Below the pieces are notes generated by a model. The model was not told the DNA's origin. It ran no database searches and saw nothing but the letters and a program-made list of their open reading frames with translations. A DNA stretch of 64,000 nt, from NCBI RefSeq assembly GCF_014200435.1, contig NZ_JACHBR010000001.1:620001-684000 (forward strand). The letters are read 5' to 3'. Below, in pieces: positions 7,088 to 15,617 of this stretch. Position 1 is the first letter of the stretch. Every line of letters starts with the position of its first letter. Source of the DNA: Sphaerisporangium krabiense (GTDB lineage Bacteria > Actinomycetota > Actinomycetes > Streptosporangiales > Streptosporangiaceae). The position numbers and the translations under genes are program-made.

Positions 7088-10009
7088 TCAGGGGTTTCTG
7101 AGGAGGTCCCTCAGAAAAGCGGTCAGCTCCGGGAGGGACAGTTCGCGTCCCCGAGACGCCGCGGTTTCGTAGCGGTCGGGAGGGAGGGAGTCGCGGACGG
7201 CGGCGGCTTCGCGGGGGCCGTCCAAGGGGTCCATCAGTTCTGGGGAGAAGCCCACTCGGCGGCCTACCGCCTCTACGCCGCCCATCAGGATGGCGGCCTC
7301 CTGCGCCCGGCCGGTGAGCGTGAGGGCGTGGGCGGCGGTGTGGAGCAGGACCAGGCGGGAGGTCACGTCCTCGTGGCGGTCGAGGGCGTCGACGATGCCG
7401 GCGGCGATCTCCAGGGCTCGCCGGCCGTCGCCGCCGTCGCAGGCGGTCTTCATGCCCGCCCACGCCGAGGAGCCCGCGGCCCAGTCGTGCCCGCAGGAGT
7501 TCGCCGTCGCCACGGCCTCGGCCAGCACGACGGCCGCCCCGGGAAGGTCGCCGAGGACGCGGGCCAGCATCCCCTGCACCATCAGGGCCTCGGCCACCAG
7601 CCAGTCCTCCCCGGCGCGCCGGGCGAGGCCGACGGCGCTGCGGGCCAGCGCCGGGGCGTCGACGGGCACCCCGGCGAGCACGCCGAAGTGCGTCTGGTAA
7701 ACGCGGGCGGACGCCTCGACGACCGCGTCACCGGCCTCCCGGCCCTCCGCCTCCGCCAGCAGGACGGCCTCGTACGCCTCGCGCGGCCGGCCGGCGAGGT
7801 AGCTCAGACCGCTGACGGCGAGCCGGGCACGGCCCCGGACCCCGGGCTCGGCGTCCGGGGCCGCGGCGAAGGCCTTGTCCATCCAGGCCAGGCCCTCGGC
7901 GATGTGGCCCATGCGGTACCAGAACCAGTACAGCGCGCCGCCCAGCCGCAGCGCGTAGACCCCGTCGCCCTCCTCCAGCGCGGAGGCGAAGGCCGCGCGG
8001 AACTCGGGCTGCTCGCGGGTCAGCCGGGCCAGCAGCTCGGGGGCCTGCGGGCCGTGCAGCCGGCGCTCGGCGCTCTCGGCCCGCGCCAGCGCCCAGGCCC
8101 GGTGGCGGCGCCGGGTGCCCGCGAGGTCGGCCACGTCCAGCTCGCGCAGCGCGTACTGGCGCAGCGTCTCCAGCATCCGGTAGCGGCGCGGCGCGGTGCC
8201 GGGCTCGACGGTGACCAGGGACTTGCGGACCAGGGCCGACAGCGGGCGCAGGACCTGCGGCTGGCCGCCGACCGCGCCCGCGGAGTCCAGGTCGAACCCG
8301 GCGGCGAAGACGCCGAGCCGGTGGAACAGCCGCCGTTCCTCGGGTTCGAGGAGCTGGTGGCTCCAGGCGACGGCGGCCTCCAGCGCGCGGTGCCGCGCGG
8401 GCAGGTCGAGCGGGCCGTCGACCAGCACGTCGAAGCGGTGCTCCAGGGCGTCGGCGATCTGGCCGACCGACAGCACGCGGCACTGCGCGGCGGCCAGCTC
8501 GATGGCGAGCGGGATGCCGTCGAGGCCGGCGCACAGCACCGGGATCCGGTCCAGGTCGCCGGGGTCGGGGGACCAGGCGGGCAGCGCGGTGGCGACCCGG
8601 CTGCGGAACAGTTCGCTGCCGTCCCCGGCGGGGTCGAGCGGCGGCACCTCGTAGACCGCCTCCCCCTCCACGCCGAGCGCCTCGCGGCTGGTGGCCAGCA
8701 CGCGCAGGTCACGGCAGCGGCTCAGCAGGACGCCGATGAGCGGGGTGACCGCCTCCAGCAGGTGCTCGCAGTTGTCCAGGACCACCACAAGGCGGCGTCC
8801 GGCGAGCACGGCGGCCAGTTCTTCGGCGGAGGACGGCCCCGGAACCCCGAGGGCGGCGGCGACGGTGGCGGGCAGCAGGTCGGCGGAGGTCAGAGCGGCC
8901 AGTTCCACCATCCAGGGCCCGTCGGCGTCGCCGGTACGGCGCCTGGCGAGCTCCAGCGCCAGCCGCGTCTTGCCCACCCCGCCCGGGCCGGTCAGCGTGA
9001 CCAGCCGGTACTCGGCCAGCAGGCCCTCCACGGCCGTGATCTCGGCGGCGCGCCCCACGAAGCTGGACAGCGCGAAGGGCAGGTTTCCCGGCACCGGGCG
9101 GGCGGCGCCTCGGGCGCCCGTGGCGCCGGATGCTCCCCCGGCGTCCGGCGTCACCCCCGCCTCCTGTGTCCCCCCGCCCCGCTCGGCGCGCCTCGGCCCG
9201 GCGGCGCCCCCGAGGCGGGGAGGAGGGTCGAGGCGCGGGTCCTGGGTGAGCACCGCGGTCTCCAGGTCTCGGAGCGCGGGCCCCGGGTCGACGCCGAGCT
9301 CGTCGGCGAGCCGTCTGCGCGCCGCGCGCAGCGTGGCGGTGGCGTCGGCGCGCCGCCCCGACCGGTACAGCGCCAGGGTGAGCAGTTCCCAGCCGCGCTC
9401 CCGCAGCGGCTGCTCGGCCACCTGGGCCTCCAGCTCGCCGGCGGCCGCGGCGTGCCGGCCGAGGTCGATGGCGGCGGCCAGCCGGTCCTCCTGGGCGCCG
9501 GCCCGCAGGTCCTCCAGCCGCGCGGCCTCGGGCACCGCGAAGCCCGCCTCGGCGAAGTCGGCGTAGGCGGGGCCGCGCCACAGGCCGACCGCCTCGGTGA
9601 GCAGTTCCTCGGCCTCCCCCGGCCTGCCGCCGCCCAGGGCGCGCTTGCCGGCCACGGCCAGGTCGGCGAACCGCTCGGCGTCCACGGCGGCCGGGTCGGC
9701 CCGCAGCGCGTACCCGGGCCCCTCGCGGACGAGGAGCCGGGGCGGCGCGCCGGACGGGCGCCGGTGCTCCAGGGCCCGGCGCAGCTCGGAGACGTACGCG
9801 TGGAGGGTGGCCGGCGAGGGCGGGGGTGAGTCCTCCCACACCTCGGCCATGATCCGATCGGCGGAGACCATCCGCCCCCGGGCGATCAGCAGGACCGCCA
9901 GGACCGCCCGCTGCCGCGGGCCCCCCAGGCCGGCGGCCCGTCCCTCCACCTCGGCCCGGAGGGGGCCGAGCACTCCGAACCGCACAGCTGCGGGATCGAC
10001 CCCGGCCAT
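7088..10009 (-). CDS. AfsR-like SARP transcriptional regulator, copy 1
   Basis: A 973-residue large SARP regulator. In order: an OmpR-type winged helix (about 8-95) with LLIARGRMVSADRI, a bacterial transcriptional activator domain (about 108-253), a Gly/Ala-rich linker, an NB-ARC-like ATPase with GPGGVGKT (about 341-348) and VVVLDNCEHLL (about 408-418), and a C-terminal TPR-like helical region. I chose ATG 10009 because CGAGGAGG precedes it; an earlier GTG at 10093 would add 28 unconserved residues. An inverted repeat AGATC-N4-GATCT lies at 10033-10046, about 24 bases upstream of the start. It is closely similar along its whole length to the copy at 12457-15381 and lies downstream of the peptide/monooxygenase operon. 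It probably activates a nearby secondary-metabolite operon. Confidence 0.9.
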   Translation of the reverse strand: MAGVDPAAVRFGVLGPLRAEVEGRAAGLGGPRQRAVLAVLLIARGRMVSADRIMAEVWEDSPPPSPATLHAYVSELRRALEHRRPSGAPPRLLVREGPGYALRADPAAVDAERFADLAVAGKRALGGGRPGEAEELLTEAVGLWRGPAYADFAEAGFAVPEAARLEDLRAGAQEDRLAAAIDLGRHAAAAGELEAQVAEQPLRERGWELLTLALYRSGRRADATATLRAARRRLADELGVDPGPALRDLETAVLTQDPRLDPPPRLGGAAGPRRAERGGGTQEAGVTPDAGGASGATGARGAARPVPGNLPFALSSFVGRAAEITAVEGLLAEYRLVTLTGPGGVGKTRLALELARRRTGDADGPWMVELAALTSADLLPATVAAALGVPGPSSAEELAAVLAGRRLVVVLDNCEHLLEAVTPLIGVLLSRCRDLRVLATSREALGVEGEAVYEVPPLDPAGDGSELFRSRVATALPAWSPDPGDLDRIPVLCAGLDGIPLAIELAAAQCRVLSVGQIADALEHRFDVLVDGPLDLPARHRALEAAVAWSHQLLEPEERRLFHRLGVFAAGFDLDSAGAVGGQPQVLRPLSALVRKSLVTVEPGTAPRRYRMLETLRQYALRELDVADLAGTRRRHRAWALARAESAERRLHGPQAPELLARLTREQPEFRAAFASALEEGDGVYALRLGGALYWFWYRMGHIAEGLAWMDKAFAAAPDAEPGVRGRARLAVSGLSYLAGRPREAYEAVLLAEAEGREAGDAVVEASARVYQTHFGVLAGVPVDAPALARSAVGLARRAGEDWLVAEALMVQGMLARVLGDLPGAAVVLAEAVATANSCGHDWAAGSSAWAGMKTACDGGDGRRALEIAAGIVDALDRHEDVTSRLVLLHTAAHALTLTGRAQEAAILMGGVEAVGRRVGFSPELMDPLDGPREAAAVRDSLPPDRYETAASRGRELSLPELTAFLRDLLRNP

Positions 10010-10267
10010 CGGCCTCCTCGCGGCGCTCGTGGAGATCGTGAGATCTTCTGCGAGGGTAACCGAAGGGGCACGCCCCCAGAAGGGGTCGGCCACCGGACGG
10101 ATCGGGCTTCTGGCGGCGGGCCGGACCGAGACGTGCGTACGCGCGTTCCCCTTGGCGTCCTCGCACGTCCCGCCACGACCGGCCTCTCACTTCCCCCCTT
10201 GCCGGGACATCCGCAGGACGGCTCCCCCCTCGGCAACCGTCCTGCCCGATGCGTCACGGCCGTGGTC

Positions 10268-10624
10268 TCAGCCCGCGCAGGTGGCCTTGACGGAGACGTA
10301 CACGCGGAGGGCTCCCCCGTTGGTGGCGGTCACGGTGAGCTTGTCGCGGCTGAAGGCGTCGGACGTGGTGTCCAGGCTGGTGCCGACGGACACCGCGGGG
10401 CCGGCGGTGACGTTGATCGTGTCGGTCAGCATGGTGGGCGCGTACGACGGGCACATGACGAGGAACGAGCGGGTGGCGCCGGGCTCGACCCAGACCGCGT
10501 TGCCGGCGGTGGCCGTCCCCGCCGCGGAGGCCGGGAGGGCGGCGAGGGTCAGCCCGCCCGCGACGGTGGCGGCGGCCAGGGTGACGCCGGCGGCGCAGCG
10601 CTTGATCGTGACAGCGTTGATCAT
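10268..10624 (-). CDS. small secreted protein of unknown function
   Basis: A 118-residue protein with a Sec signal peptide: charged start MINAVTIKR, hydrophobic core to about residue 31 and a cleavage-like ASA-A. The mature part (about 84 residues) is Thr/Val/Ala-rich, with two Cys residues, one mid-chain (VMCPSY) and one at the end (ATCAG), which could form a disulphide. I do not recognise the family. ATG 10624 is supported by AAAGGA upstream; a longer in-frame reading lacks a ribosome site. It lies 79 bases downstream of the flavin monooxygenase on the same strand and may be the third gene of the peptide operon. Confidence 0.7.
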   Translation of the reverse strand: MINAVTIKRCAAGVTLAAATVAGGLTLAALPASAAGTATAGNAVWVEPGATRSFLVMCPSYAPTMLTDTINVTAGPAVSVGTSLDTTSDAFSRDKLTVTATNGGALRVYVSVKATCAG

Positions 10625-10703
10625 GACAGGGTCCTTTCGCTTCGGTCCCGTCCGGGACCATTCGGAATTTCGAGGTCTCCGCTTCGGATTCGGGCGGGGT
10701 GTT

Positions 10704-12089
10704 TCAGTGACCGGCCGGGACACGGTCCCGGGCCGGGGTCTTGTGGCGGGCGCGGCCGGGACGCGGCCGGAGCACCCGGGCGAGGACGCCCGGCGACAGC
10801 AGCCGCCGGGGCGGGGCCTGCAGGTTGGCGACGCTCAGGAAGGCGTGCCCGACCACCGGGTCCGCCTCCGCGGCCACGTGCAGGCGTGCGATGTAGTTGT
10901 TGAGCAGCTTGAGGCGCAGGGGACGCGGGCCCTCGACGGACGGGAAGCGCAGGTCGCCACCGACCGATATGTCCCAGGCCACGTCGATGATCCGCGCGGC
11001 GCGCCCGTGGAAGCGCCGGGCGAGCCCGCCGCGTCCGCCGGGCGCCGCCAGGCATTCGCGCAGCGCGACCGCCTCGCACGCGGCCACGGTCATGCCCTGC
11101 CCGTAGGTGGGGTTGAACTGGCACAGCGCGTCGCCGAACACCAGGTAGCCCTCGGGGAAGCGGCTCAGGCGCTCATAGCGGCGGCGGACGCTCACCGGGA
11201 TGCGCATCAGCCGGGGCTCCCCGAGCGGTTCCAGCCGTTCGAGGAGGCGGTGCAGGTCCGGGACCGGGACGCGGGCGGCGAACCGGTGGTAGCCGTCCGG
11301 GTCGGTGGGCGGGATGTCGTCGCCCATGCCGTACAGCGTGACCAGCCAGCGGTCGCCCTCGCCGCTCAGCGCGACCCCGCCCCGCGGGACGGCCGTGCTG
11401 TGCCCGACGATCATGGCGACGACGTCGGCGTCGCCCGGCCGGCGCCGGTACTCGCGGGAGACGTACGCCAGCCGCGAGTCGACGCGCTCCTCGGCCGCGG
11501 GCTCGTACCCCAGCCGGCGCAGCCACTCGGCCCCCCGGTTGCCGCGGCCGGTGGCGTTCACCACGAGGTCGGCCTCGATCTCCTCGACCTCCCCGGGCCG
11601 GCCGGGAAGCGCCACGCGCACCCCCGTGACCGCGCCGGGCCGTCCGGCGACCGGCTCGACCACCTCGCGGCGGTCCTGGATCACCACGCCGGGCAGGGCC
11701 TCGACCCGGGACCGCAGGTGGCGTTCGAGCAGCGGCCTGCTCACCGACAGGCCGCGCAGCCGCGACGGCGCCGGGCGCAGAAGCAGCCCGTCGTTGTACC
11801 AGCGGACGTCCCGCTGGATGTCGCACGGCACGGCGCCCGCGGCGACCAGGTCGTCGTGCAGGCCGGGGAACAGCTCGTCGAGGATCTCGCGGCCCTGGGA
11901 GAGCAGCCCGTGCGCGTGGTGGCCCTGCGGCACACTCCGCCTCGGGACGCCCTCCCCGGGCAGCGCGTCACGGTCGAGCACCGTGACGCGGTCGAAGGTC
12001 TCGCCGAGCACCCGGGCCGCGAGCAGCCCGCCGATCCCCGCTCCCACGACGACGGCGTGGCGCTCGGAGGCGCGGCCGCTGCCTGTCAC
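10704..12089 (-). CDS. FAD-dependent monooxygenase (epoxidase/hydroxylase-like)
   Basis: A 461-residue group-A flavoprotein oxidoreductase. The N-terminal dinucleotide motif VVVGAGIGGLLAARVL, an SRPLLERHLR segment after about 115 residues, ADLVVNATGR, and the second FAD motif YLVFGDALCQFNPTYGQGM identify the fold shared with aromatic hydroxylases and polyether epoxidases. The WxWxIP motif of tryptophan halogenases is absent. The start is GTG 12089; its GAGGACGCC ribosome site overlaps the stop codon of the upstream GDPSQW peptide gene (7 bases apart), so the two are almost certainly co-translated. Modification of the peptide, or of a small molecule bound by it, is inferred. The C-terminal 40 residues are Arg/Pro-rich. 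Confidence 0.85.
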   Translation of the reverse strand: MTGSGRASERHAVVVGAGIGGLLAARVLGETFDRVTVLDRDALPGEGVPRRSVPQGHHAHGLLSQGREILDELFPGLHDDLVAAGAVPCDIQRDVRWYNDGLLLRPAPSRLRGLSVSRPLLERHLRSRVEALPGVVIQDRREVVEPVAGRPGAVTGVRVALPGRPGEVEEIEADLVVNATGRGNRGAEWLRRLGYEPAAEERVDSRLAYVSREYRRRPGDADVVAMIVGHSTAVPRGGVALSGEGDRWLVTLYGMGDDIPPTDPDGYHRFAARVPVPDLHRLLERLEPLGEPRLMRIPVSVRRRYERLSRFPEGYLVFGDALCQFNPTYGQGMTVAACEAVALRECLAAPGGRGGLARRFHGRAARIIDVAWDISVGGDLRFPSVEGPRPLRLKLLNNYIARLHVAAEADPVVGHAFLSVANLQAPPRRLLSPGVLARVLRPRPGRARHKTPARDRVPAGH

Positions 12090-12096
12090 GGCGTCC

Positions 12097-12264
12097 TCAC
12101 CCCCACTGGGAGGGGTCGCCAGTGACGGACCACTGCGAAGGGTCGCCCGGCGCGGACCACTGGGACGGGTCGCCGCCGGCGGCCTGGGCGGCGGCGCCCG
12201 GGCCCAGCAGGGCTCCCAGGGCGATCCCGGCCACCGCGGCCGTGCGGATGATGCGCTTCCTCAC
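12097..12264 (-). CDS. 55-residue exported peptide with three GDPSQW repeats
   Basis: A short gene read as GTG AGG AAG CGC: charged N-terminus MRKRIIR, a hydrophobic stretch AVAGIALGALL and an AxA-type cleavage region, i.e. a complete Sec signal peptide of about 28 residues. The mature part of about 27 residues is three copies of GDPSQW separated by SAP and SVT, ending in Gly. GTG 12264 is fixed by an in-frame stop immediately upstream (TGA ACC GTG) and by GAGGTGA. The stop is 7 bases before the monooxygenase start. Repetition of one Trp-containing hexapeptide suggests a repeat-core precursor (RiPP-like) or a structural or signalling peptide; I know no family with this repeat. Confidence 0.8.
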   Translation of the reverse strand: MRKRIIRTAAVAGIALGALLGPGAAAQAAGGDPSQWSAPGDPSQWSVTGDPSQWG

Positions 12265-12367
12265 GGTTCACCTCGTTGTCTGAGTCGTCGCCGCCCTGTG
12301 CCGGGCGGCGTCTCGTTCACGACAACGAGCATGCGGACGGCCGCTTGGCGGCCGATGGGAACCGGCT

Positions 12368-12407
12368 TTCCCAGTGCTTCCCAGCGCTTCCCAGTGGATT
12401 CCAAGCG
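12368..12407 (-). promoter_or_regulatory. 10-bp-period direct repeats, putative SARP-binding site
   Basis: Four consecutive decamers begin at 12368, 12378, 12388 and 12398 (plus-strand TTCCCAGTGC, TTCCCAGCGC, TTCCCAGTGG and the weaker ATTCCAAGCG). On the minus strand this reads as CTGGGAA repeated once per helical turn, about 100-140 bases upstream of the GDPSQW peptide gene. SARP proteins bind short direct repeats with one-helical-turn spacing, and two SARP genes flank this operon. Use as an activator site is inferred. Confidence 0.5.
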
Positions 12408-12456
12408 CCCCCGGCGATGCTGGGAGGCACGACAGGGGCGCGCCGGGCGCGCGGGA

Positions 12457-15381
12457 TCAGAGGAGGGCGATCAGGTGGCCGAGCAGGGCGCCGACCTCCT
12501 GGCGGGACAGCGTGCGGCCCCGGGCGGCGTGGCGCGCGTACTCCTCGGGCGGCAGGGCCTCGCGCACGGCGGCGGCCTCGCGCGGGCCGTCCAGCGGGTC
12601 CATCAGCTCCGGCGAGACGCCGGCCCGCGTGCCGATGGCCTCCACGGCCCCCATGAGCACCGCCGCCTCCTCGGCCTTCCCGGCCAGCACGAGCGCGCGG
12701 GCGGCGCTGTGCACCGTCACCAGCCAGAAGGAGATGTCCCCGTAACGGTCCATAGTGGCGAGGATGCCCCCCGCGACGGCGAGCGCCCGTGCCCCGTCGC
12801 CCCGGTCGCAGGCGGTCTTCATCTCGCACCAGGCGGCCCCGTCGGCGGCCCAGTCGTGGCCGCTGGCGCGGGCCGCGGCGATCGCCCGGCGGAACACCGC
12901 CTCGGCGGCGGGCAGGTCTCCGAGGGCCCGCAGGACCATGCCCTGCACCATGAGCGTCTCGGCCTCCACCCAGTCCTGCCCGGTGCGCCGGGCCGACCGG
13001 ACGCCCTCCTCGGCGAGCGCGGCGCCGTCGCCGGGCCCCCGGGTGAGCACGCCGAGGTAGGCGGTGTACGCGATCGCGAGCGACTCGGTCACCGGGTCGC
13101 CGGCCGCACGGGCCTCCTCCACCGCCACGCGGGCGGCCTGGTGCGCCTCGTCCGTACGCCCGGCCACATAGCACAGTGCCGCCACGGCGAACCGGGCCCG
13201 CGCGCGGACGTCGGCGGCGGCGTCCGGGGCCGCGGCGAACGCCTCGGACAGCCAGGCCAGGCCCTCCCCCACGTATCCCATGCGGAACCAGAACCAGAAG
13301 AGCGCGCCGCCCAGCCGCAGGGCGTACTCGCCGTCCCCGAGTTCCAGGGCCGAGGCGAAGGCGGCGCGGAACTCCGCCTGGTCGCGTCCGAGCCCCTGCA
13401 GCAACGCCACCGCCTGCGGGCCGCGCAGGTGGCGTTCGACGTTCTCGGCCCGGGCCAGCGCCCAGGCGCGGTGGCGTTCCCGGGCGGCGTCGTGCTCCTC
13501 CGGCGGCAGCGCGGCGACGGCGTAGTAGCGCAGCGTCTCCAGCATCCGGTAGCGACGCGGCGCCGTGCCGGGTTCCACGGTGACCAGGGACTTGCGGACC
13601 AACGCCGACAGCGGGCCCAGCACGGGGGCGATCCCGCCGACCGCGGCGGCCGCCTCCAGGTCGAAGCCGCCTTCGAGCACGCCGAGCCGGTGGAAGAGGC
13701 GGCGTTCGGCCGGCTGGAGGAGCTGGTCGCTCCAGGCGATGGTGTCCACCAGGGTGCGGTGGCGGTCGGGCCGCCCCGCGGGCCCGGCGACCAGCAGGGT
13801 GAAGCGGTCCTTCAGCGCGTCCGCGATCTGGTCCAGGGACAGCGTGCGGCACTGCGCGGCGGCGAGCTCGATGGCCAGCGGGTTCCCGTCGAGCCGCGCG
13901 CACACGGTTCTGATCGTCTCCCGGTCGCCGGCCTCGGGGATCCCGCCGGGCAGCGCGGCGGCGGCCCGGCGCAGGAAGAGTTCCGTTCCTTCGGTGGCCG
14001 CGTCCAGGGGCGGCACGTCGTAGACGGCCTCCCCGGTGATGCCGAGTGACTCGCGGCTGGTGCACAGGACGCGCACGCCGCCGCAGCGGGCCAGCAGGGT
14101 GTGGGCCAGGTGGGCGGCGTGGACCAGCAGGTGCTCGCAGTTGTCCAGGACGAGGAGCGTACGGCGGCCGGCCAGCATGCCGGCGAGCTGCTCGGGGGAA
14201 CCGGCGGAGGGCAGTCCGAGGGCCGCGGCGACGGTGGGGGTGAGCAGTTCGGGAGCGTGCAGCCCCGCCATCTCCACCAGCCACGGCCCGTCGGCGTCGG
14301 CACGGGCGCGGGCCGCCTCCAGGGCTAATCGGGTCTTGCCGGCCCCGCCGGGCCCGGTGAGCGTGACCAGCCGGTGCGTGTCCAGGTACGCGCCGACGGC
14401 GGCCAGGTCCCGGGTGCGCCCGACGAAGCTCGACAGGGCGAACGGCAGGTTCCCCTGGCCGGGCGCGCCCCCGGCGGCCTGTCCGGCCGTACCGCCGGAG
14501 GCCGGGCGCTCCGGCCCCGTCACGGGCGCGCCGGCGCCCGCGGGTCCGAGGTCCGGACGGGGGCCGGCCTCGGCCGCAGGGCTCGTTCGCCGCGGCGCCG
14601 CCGGGCTCAGCGCCGGGTCCTGGGCGAGGATGGCCTCCTCCAGGTCGCGCAGGCCGCGGCCCGGGTCGATGCCGAGCTCGTCGGACAGCCGCCTGCGCAC
14701 CGCGCGCAGGGCGGCGAGCGCGTCGCCCTGCCGTCCGGACCGGTACAGCGCCAGGGCCAGCAGTTCCCAGCCGCGCTCGCGCAGCGGCTGCTCGGCGACC
14801 AACGCCTCCAGCTCGCCGACGGCGGCGGCGTGCCGCCCGGCGGCGATGATCGCGGCGAGCCGGTCCTCGTGGACGGCGGCCCGCAGGTTCTCCAGCCGCG
14901 TAGCGTCGGGGGTGGCGAAGGCGGCGCCGCCGAAGTCGGCGTAGGCGGGCCCCCGCCACAGCGCGAGCGCCTGCCCGAGCAGGTCGGCGGCCCGTTCGGG
15001 ATCGCCGCCTTCCAGCTCGCGCCGGCCGCGCGCGGCCAGGTCGGCGAAGCGTTCGGCGTCGACGGCGGTGGGGGCGGCGCGCAGCGCGTACCCGGGCCCG
15101 TCACGGACCAGCAGGCTGGGCGGCGCGCCGGGGGTCCGTCCCGGCTCCAGCGCGCGGCGCAGATCGGCGACGTACCCGTGCAGGGTGGTCGGCGAGGGCT
15201 GCCGGGAGTCGCTCCACACGTCGGACAGGATCCGGTCGGCCGAGACGATCCTGCCCCGCGCGATCAGCAGCAACGCCAGCACCGCCCGCTGCCGCGGCCC
15301 GCCGAGCCCCGCCGGCCGGCCGCCCACCTCCGCCCGGAGCGTTCCCAGTACCCCGAACCGCACGTCCTCGGCGACGCTCAC
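12457..15381 (-). CDS. AfsR-like SARP transcriptional regulator, copy 2
   Basis: A 974-residue paralogue of the regulator at 7088-10009 with the same domain order: winged helix, activator domain, NB-ARC-like ATPase with GPGGAGKT and LLVLDNCEHLL, and TPR-like C-terminus. Many stretches are identical, for example in AVDAERFADLA and QPLRERGWELL. GTG 15381 (MSVAEDVRFG) is chosen because CAGGGAGG precedes it and it aligns with copy 1; upstream residues are unconserved. A perfect inverted repeat GACGAT-N6-ATCGTC lies at 15406-15423. The gene is about 190 bases upstream of the GDPSQW peptide operon in the same direction, but the repeat array in that gap suggests a separate promoter there. Confidence 0.9.
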   Translation of the reverse strand: MSVAEDVRFGVLGTLRAEVGGRPAGLGGPRQRAVLALLLIARGRIVSADRILSDVWSDSRQPSPTTLHGYVADLRRALEPGRTPGAPPSLLVRDGPGYALRAAPTAVDAERFADLAARGRRELEGGDPERAADLLGQALALWRGPAYADFGGAAFATPDATRLENLRAAVHEDRLAAIIAAGRHAAAVGELEALVAEQPLRERGWELLALALYRSGRQGDALAALRAVRRRLSDELGIDPGRGLRDLEEAILAQDPALSPAAPRRTSPAAEAGPRPDLGPAGAGAPVTGPERPASGGTAGQAAGGAPGQGNLPFALSSFVGRTRDLAAVGAYLDTHRLVTLTGPGGAGKTRLALEAARARADADGPWLVEMAGLHAPELLTPTVAAALGLPSAGSPEQLAGMLAGRRTLLVLDNCEHLLVHAAHLAHTLLARCGGVRVLCTSRESLGITGEAVYDVPPLDAATEGTELFLRRAAAALPGGIPEAGDRETIRTVCARLDGNPLAIELAAAQCRTLSLDQIADALKDRFTLLVAGPAGRPDRHRTLVDTIAWSDQLLQPAERRLFHRLGVLEGGFDLEAAAAVGGIAPVLGPLSALVRKSLVTVEPGTAPRRYRMLETLRYYAVAALPPEEHDAARERHRAWALARAENVERHLRGPQAVALLQGLGRDQAEFRAAFASALELGDGEYALRLGGALFWFWFRMGYVGEGLAWLSEAFAAAPDAAADVRARARFAVAALCYVAGRTDEAHQAARVAVEEARAAGDPVTESLAIAYTAYLGVLTRGPGDGAALAEEGVRSARRTGQDWVEAETLMVQGMVLRALGDLPAAEAVFRRAIAAARASGHDWAADGAAWCEMKTACDRGDGARALAVAGGILATMDRYGDISFWLVTVHSAARALVLAGKAEEAAVLMGAVEAIGTRAGVSPELMDPLDGPREAAAVREALPPEEYARHAARGRTLSRQEVGALLGHLIALL

Positions 15382-15526
15382 CGCAGCCTCCCTGATGCCC
15401 GCCGTGACGATATCCGAATCGTCTACGTCTGCGAAGAGCCGAGTTCGGACGTGCGTCCGGCGCCGTTCGGGAGGCGTCCGCCGGACCGGCGGCACAGGGA
15501 TAGGGGCGGACGGCTTCGCGGGGCCT

Positions 15527-15554
15527 CCGCTCGGTGGCGTACGCCACCGAGCGG
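15527..15554. terminator. 28-bp perfect palindrome, probable terminator
   Basis: A perfect 28-bp palindrome (half-site CCGCTCGGTGGCGT) is centred at 15540/15541, about 65 bases beyond the multicopper oxidase stop and about 145 bases upstream of the second SARP start. A second, weaker hairpin (CCTCCGG paired with CCGGAGG) lies at about 15564-15586. As RNA it would form a 14-bp stem with almost no loop; as DNA it could be a dimeric operator. I favour a terminator, with moderate confidence. Confidence 0.45.
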
Positions 15555-15617
15555 GTCGTCTCACCTCCGGCCGACGTCACCGGAGGCGGGCGCGACGACC
15601 ACCGCCGATCGAGCGGA

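Noticed and set aside
7328-9829. 833-codon plus-strand frame opposite SARP copy 1
   Set aside because: Antisense shadow without ribosome site or domain; the minus strand encodes a complete SARP protein.
10704-12089. Tryptophan halogenase as identity of the flavoenzyme next to the Trp-repeat peptide
   Set aside because: Tempting because of the Trp-rich peptide, but the WxWxIP halogenase motif is absent; the sequence fits a monooxygenase/epoxidase.
12086-12271. 61-codon Arg-rich frame over the GDPSQW peptide gene
   Set aside because: A different frame with low-complexity Arg/Pro content; the frame beginning GTG 12264 has a signal peptide, exact repeats and a ribosome site.
11305-14959. Very long overlapping frames on both strands across SARP copy 2 and the monooxygenase
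   Set aside because: Out-of-frame readings of well-supported genes; Arg/Pro/Ala-rich with no recognisable fold.
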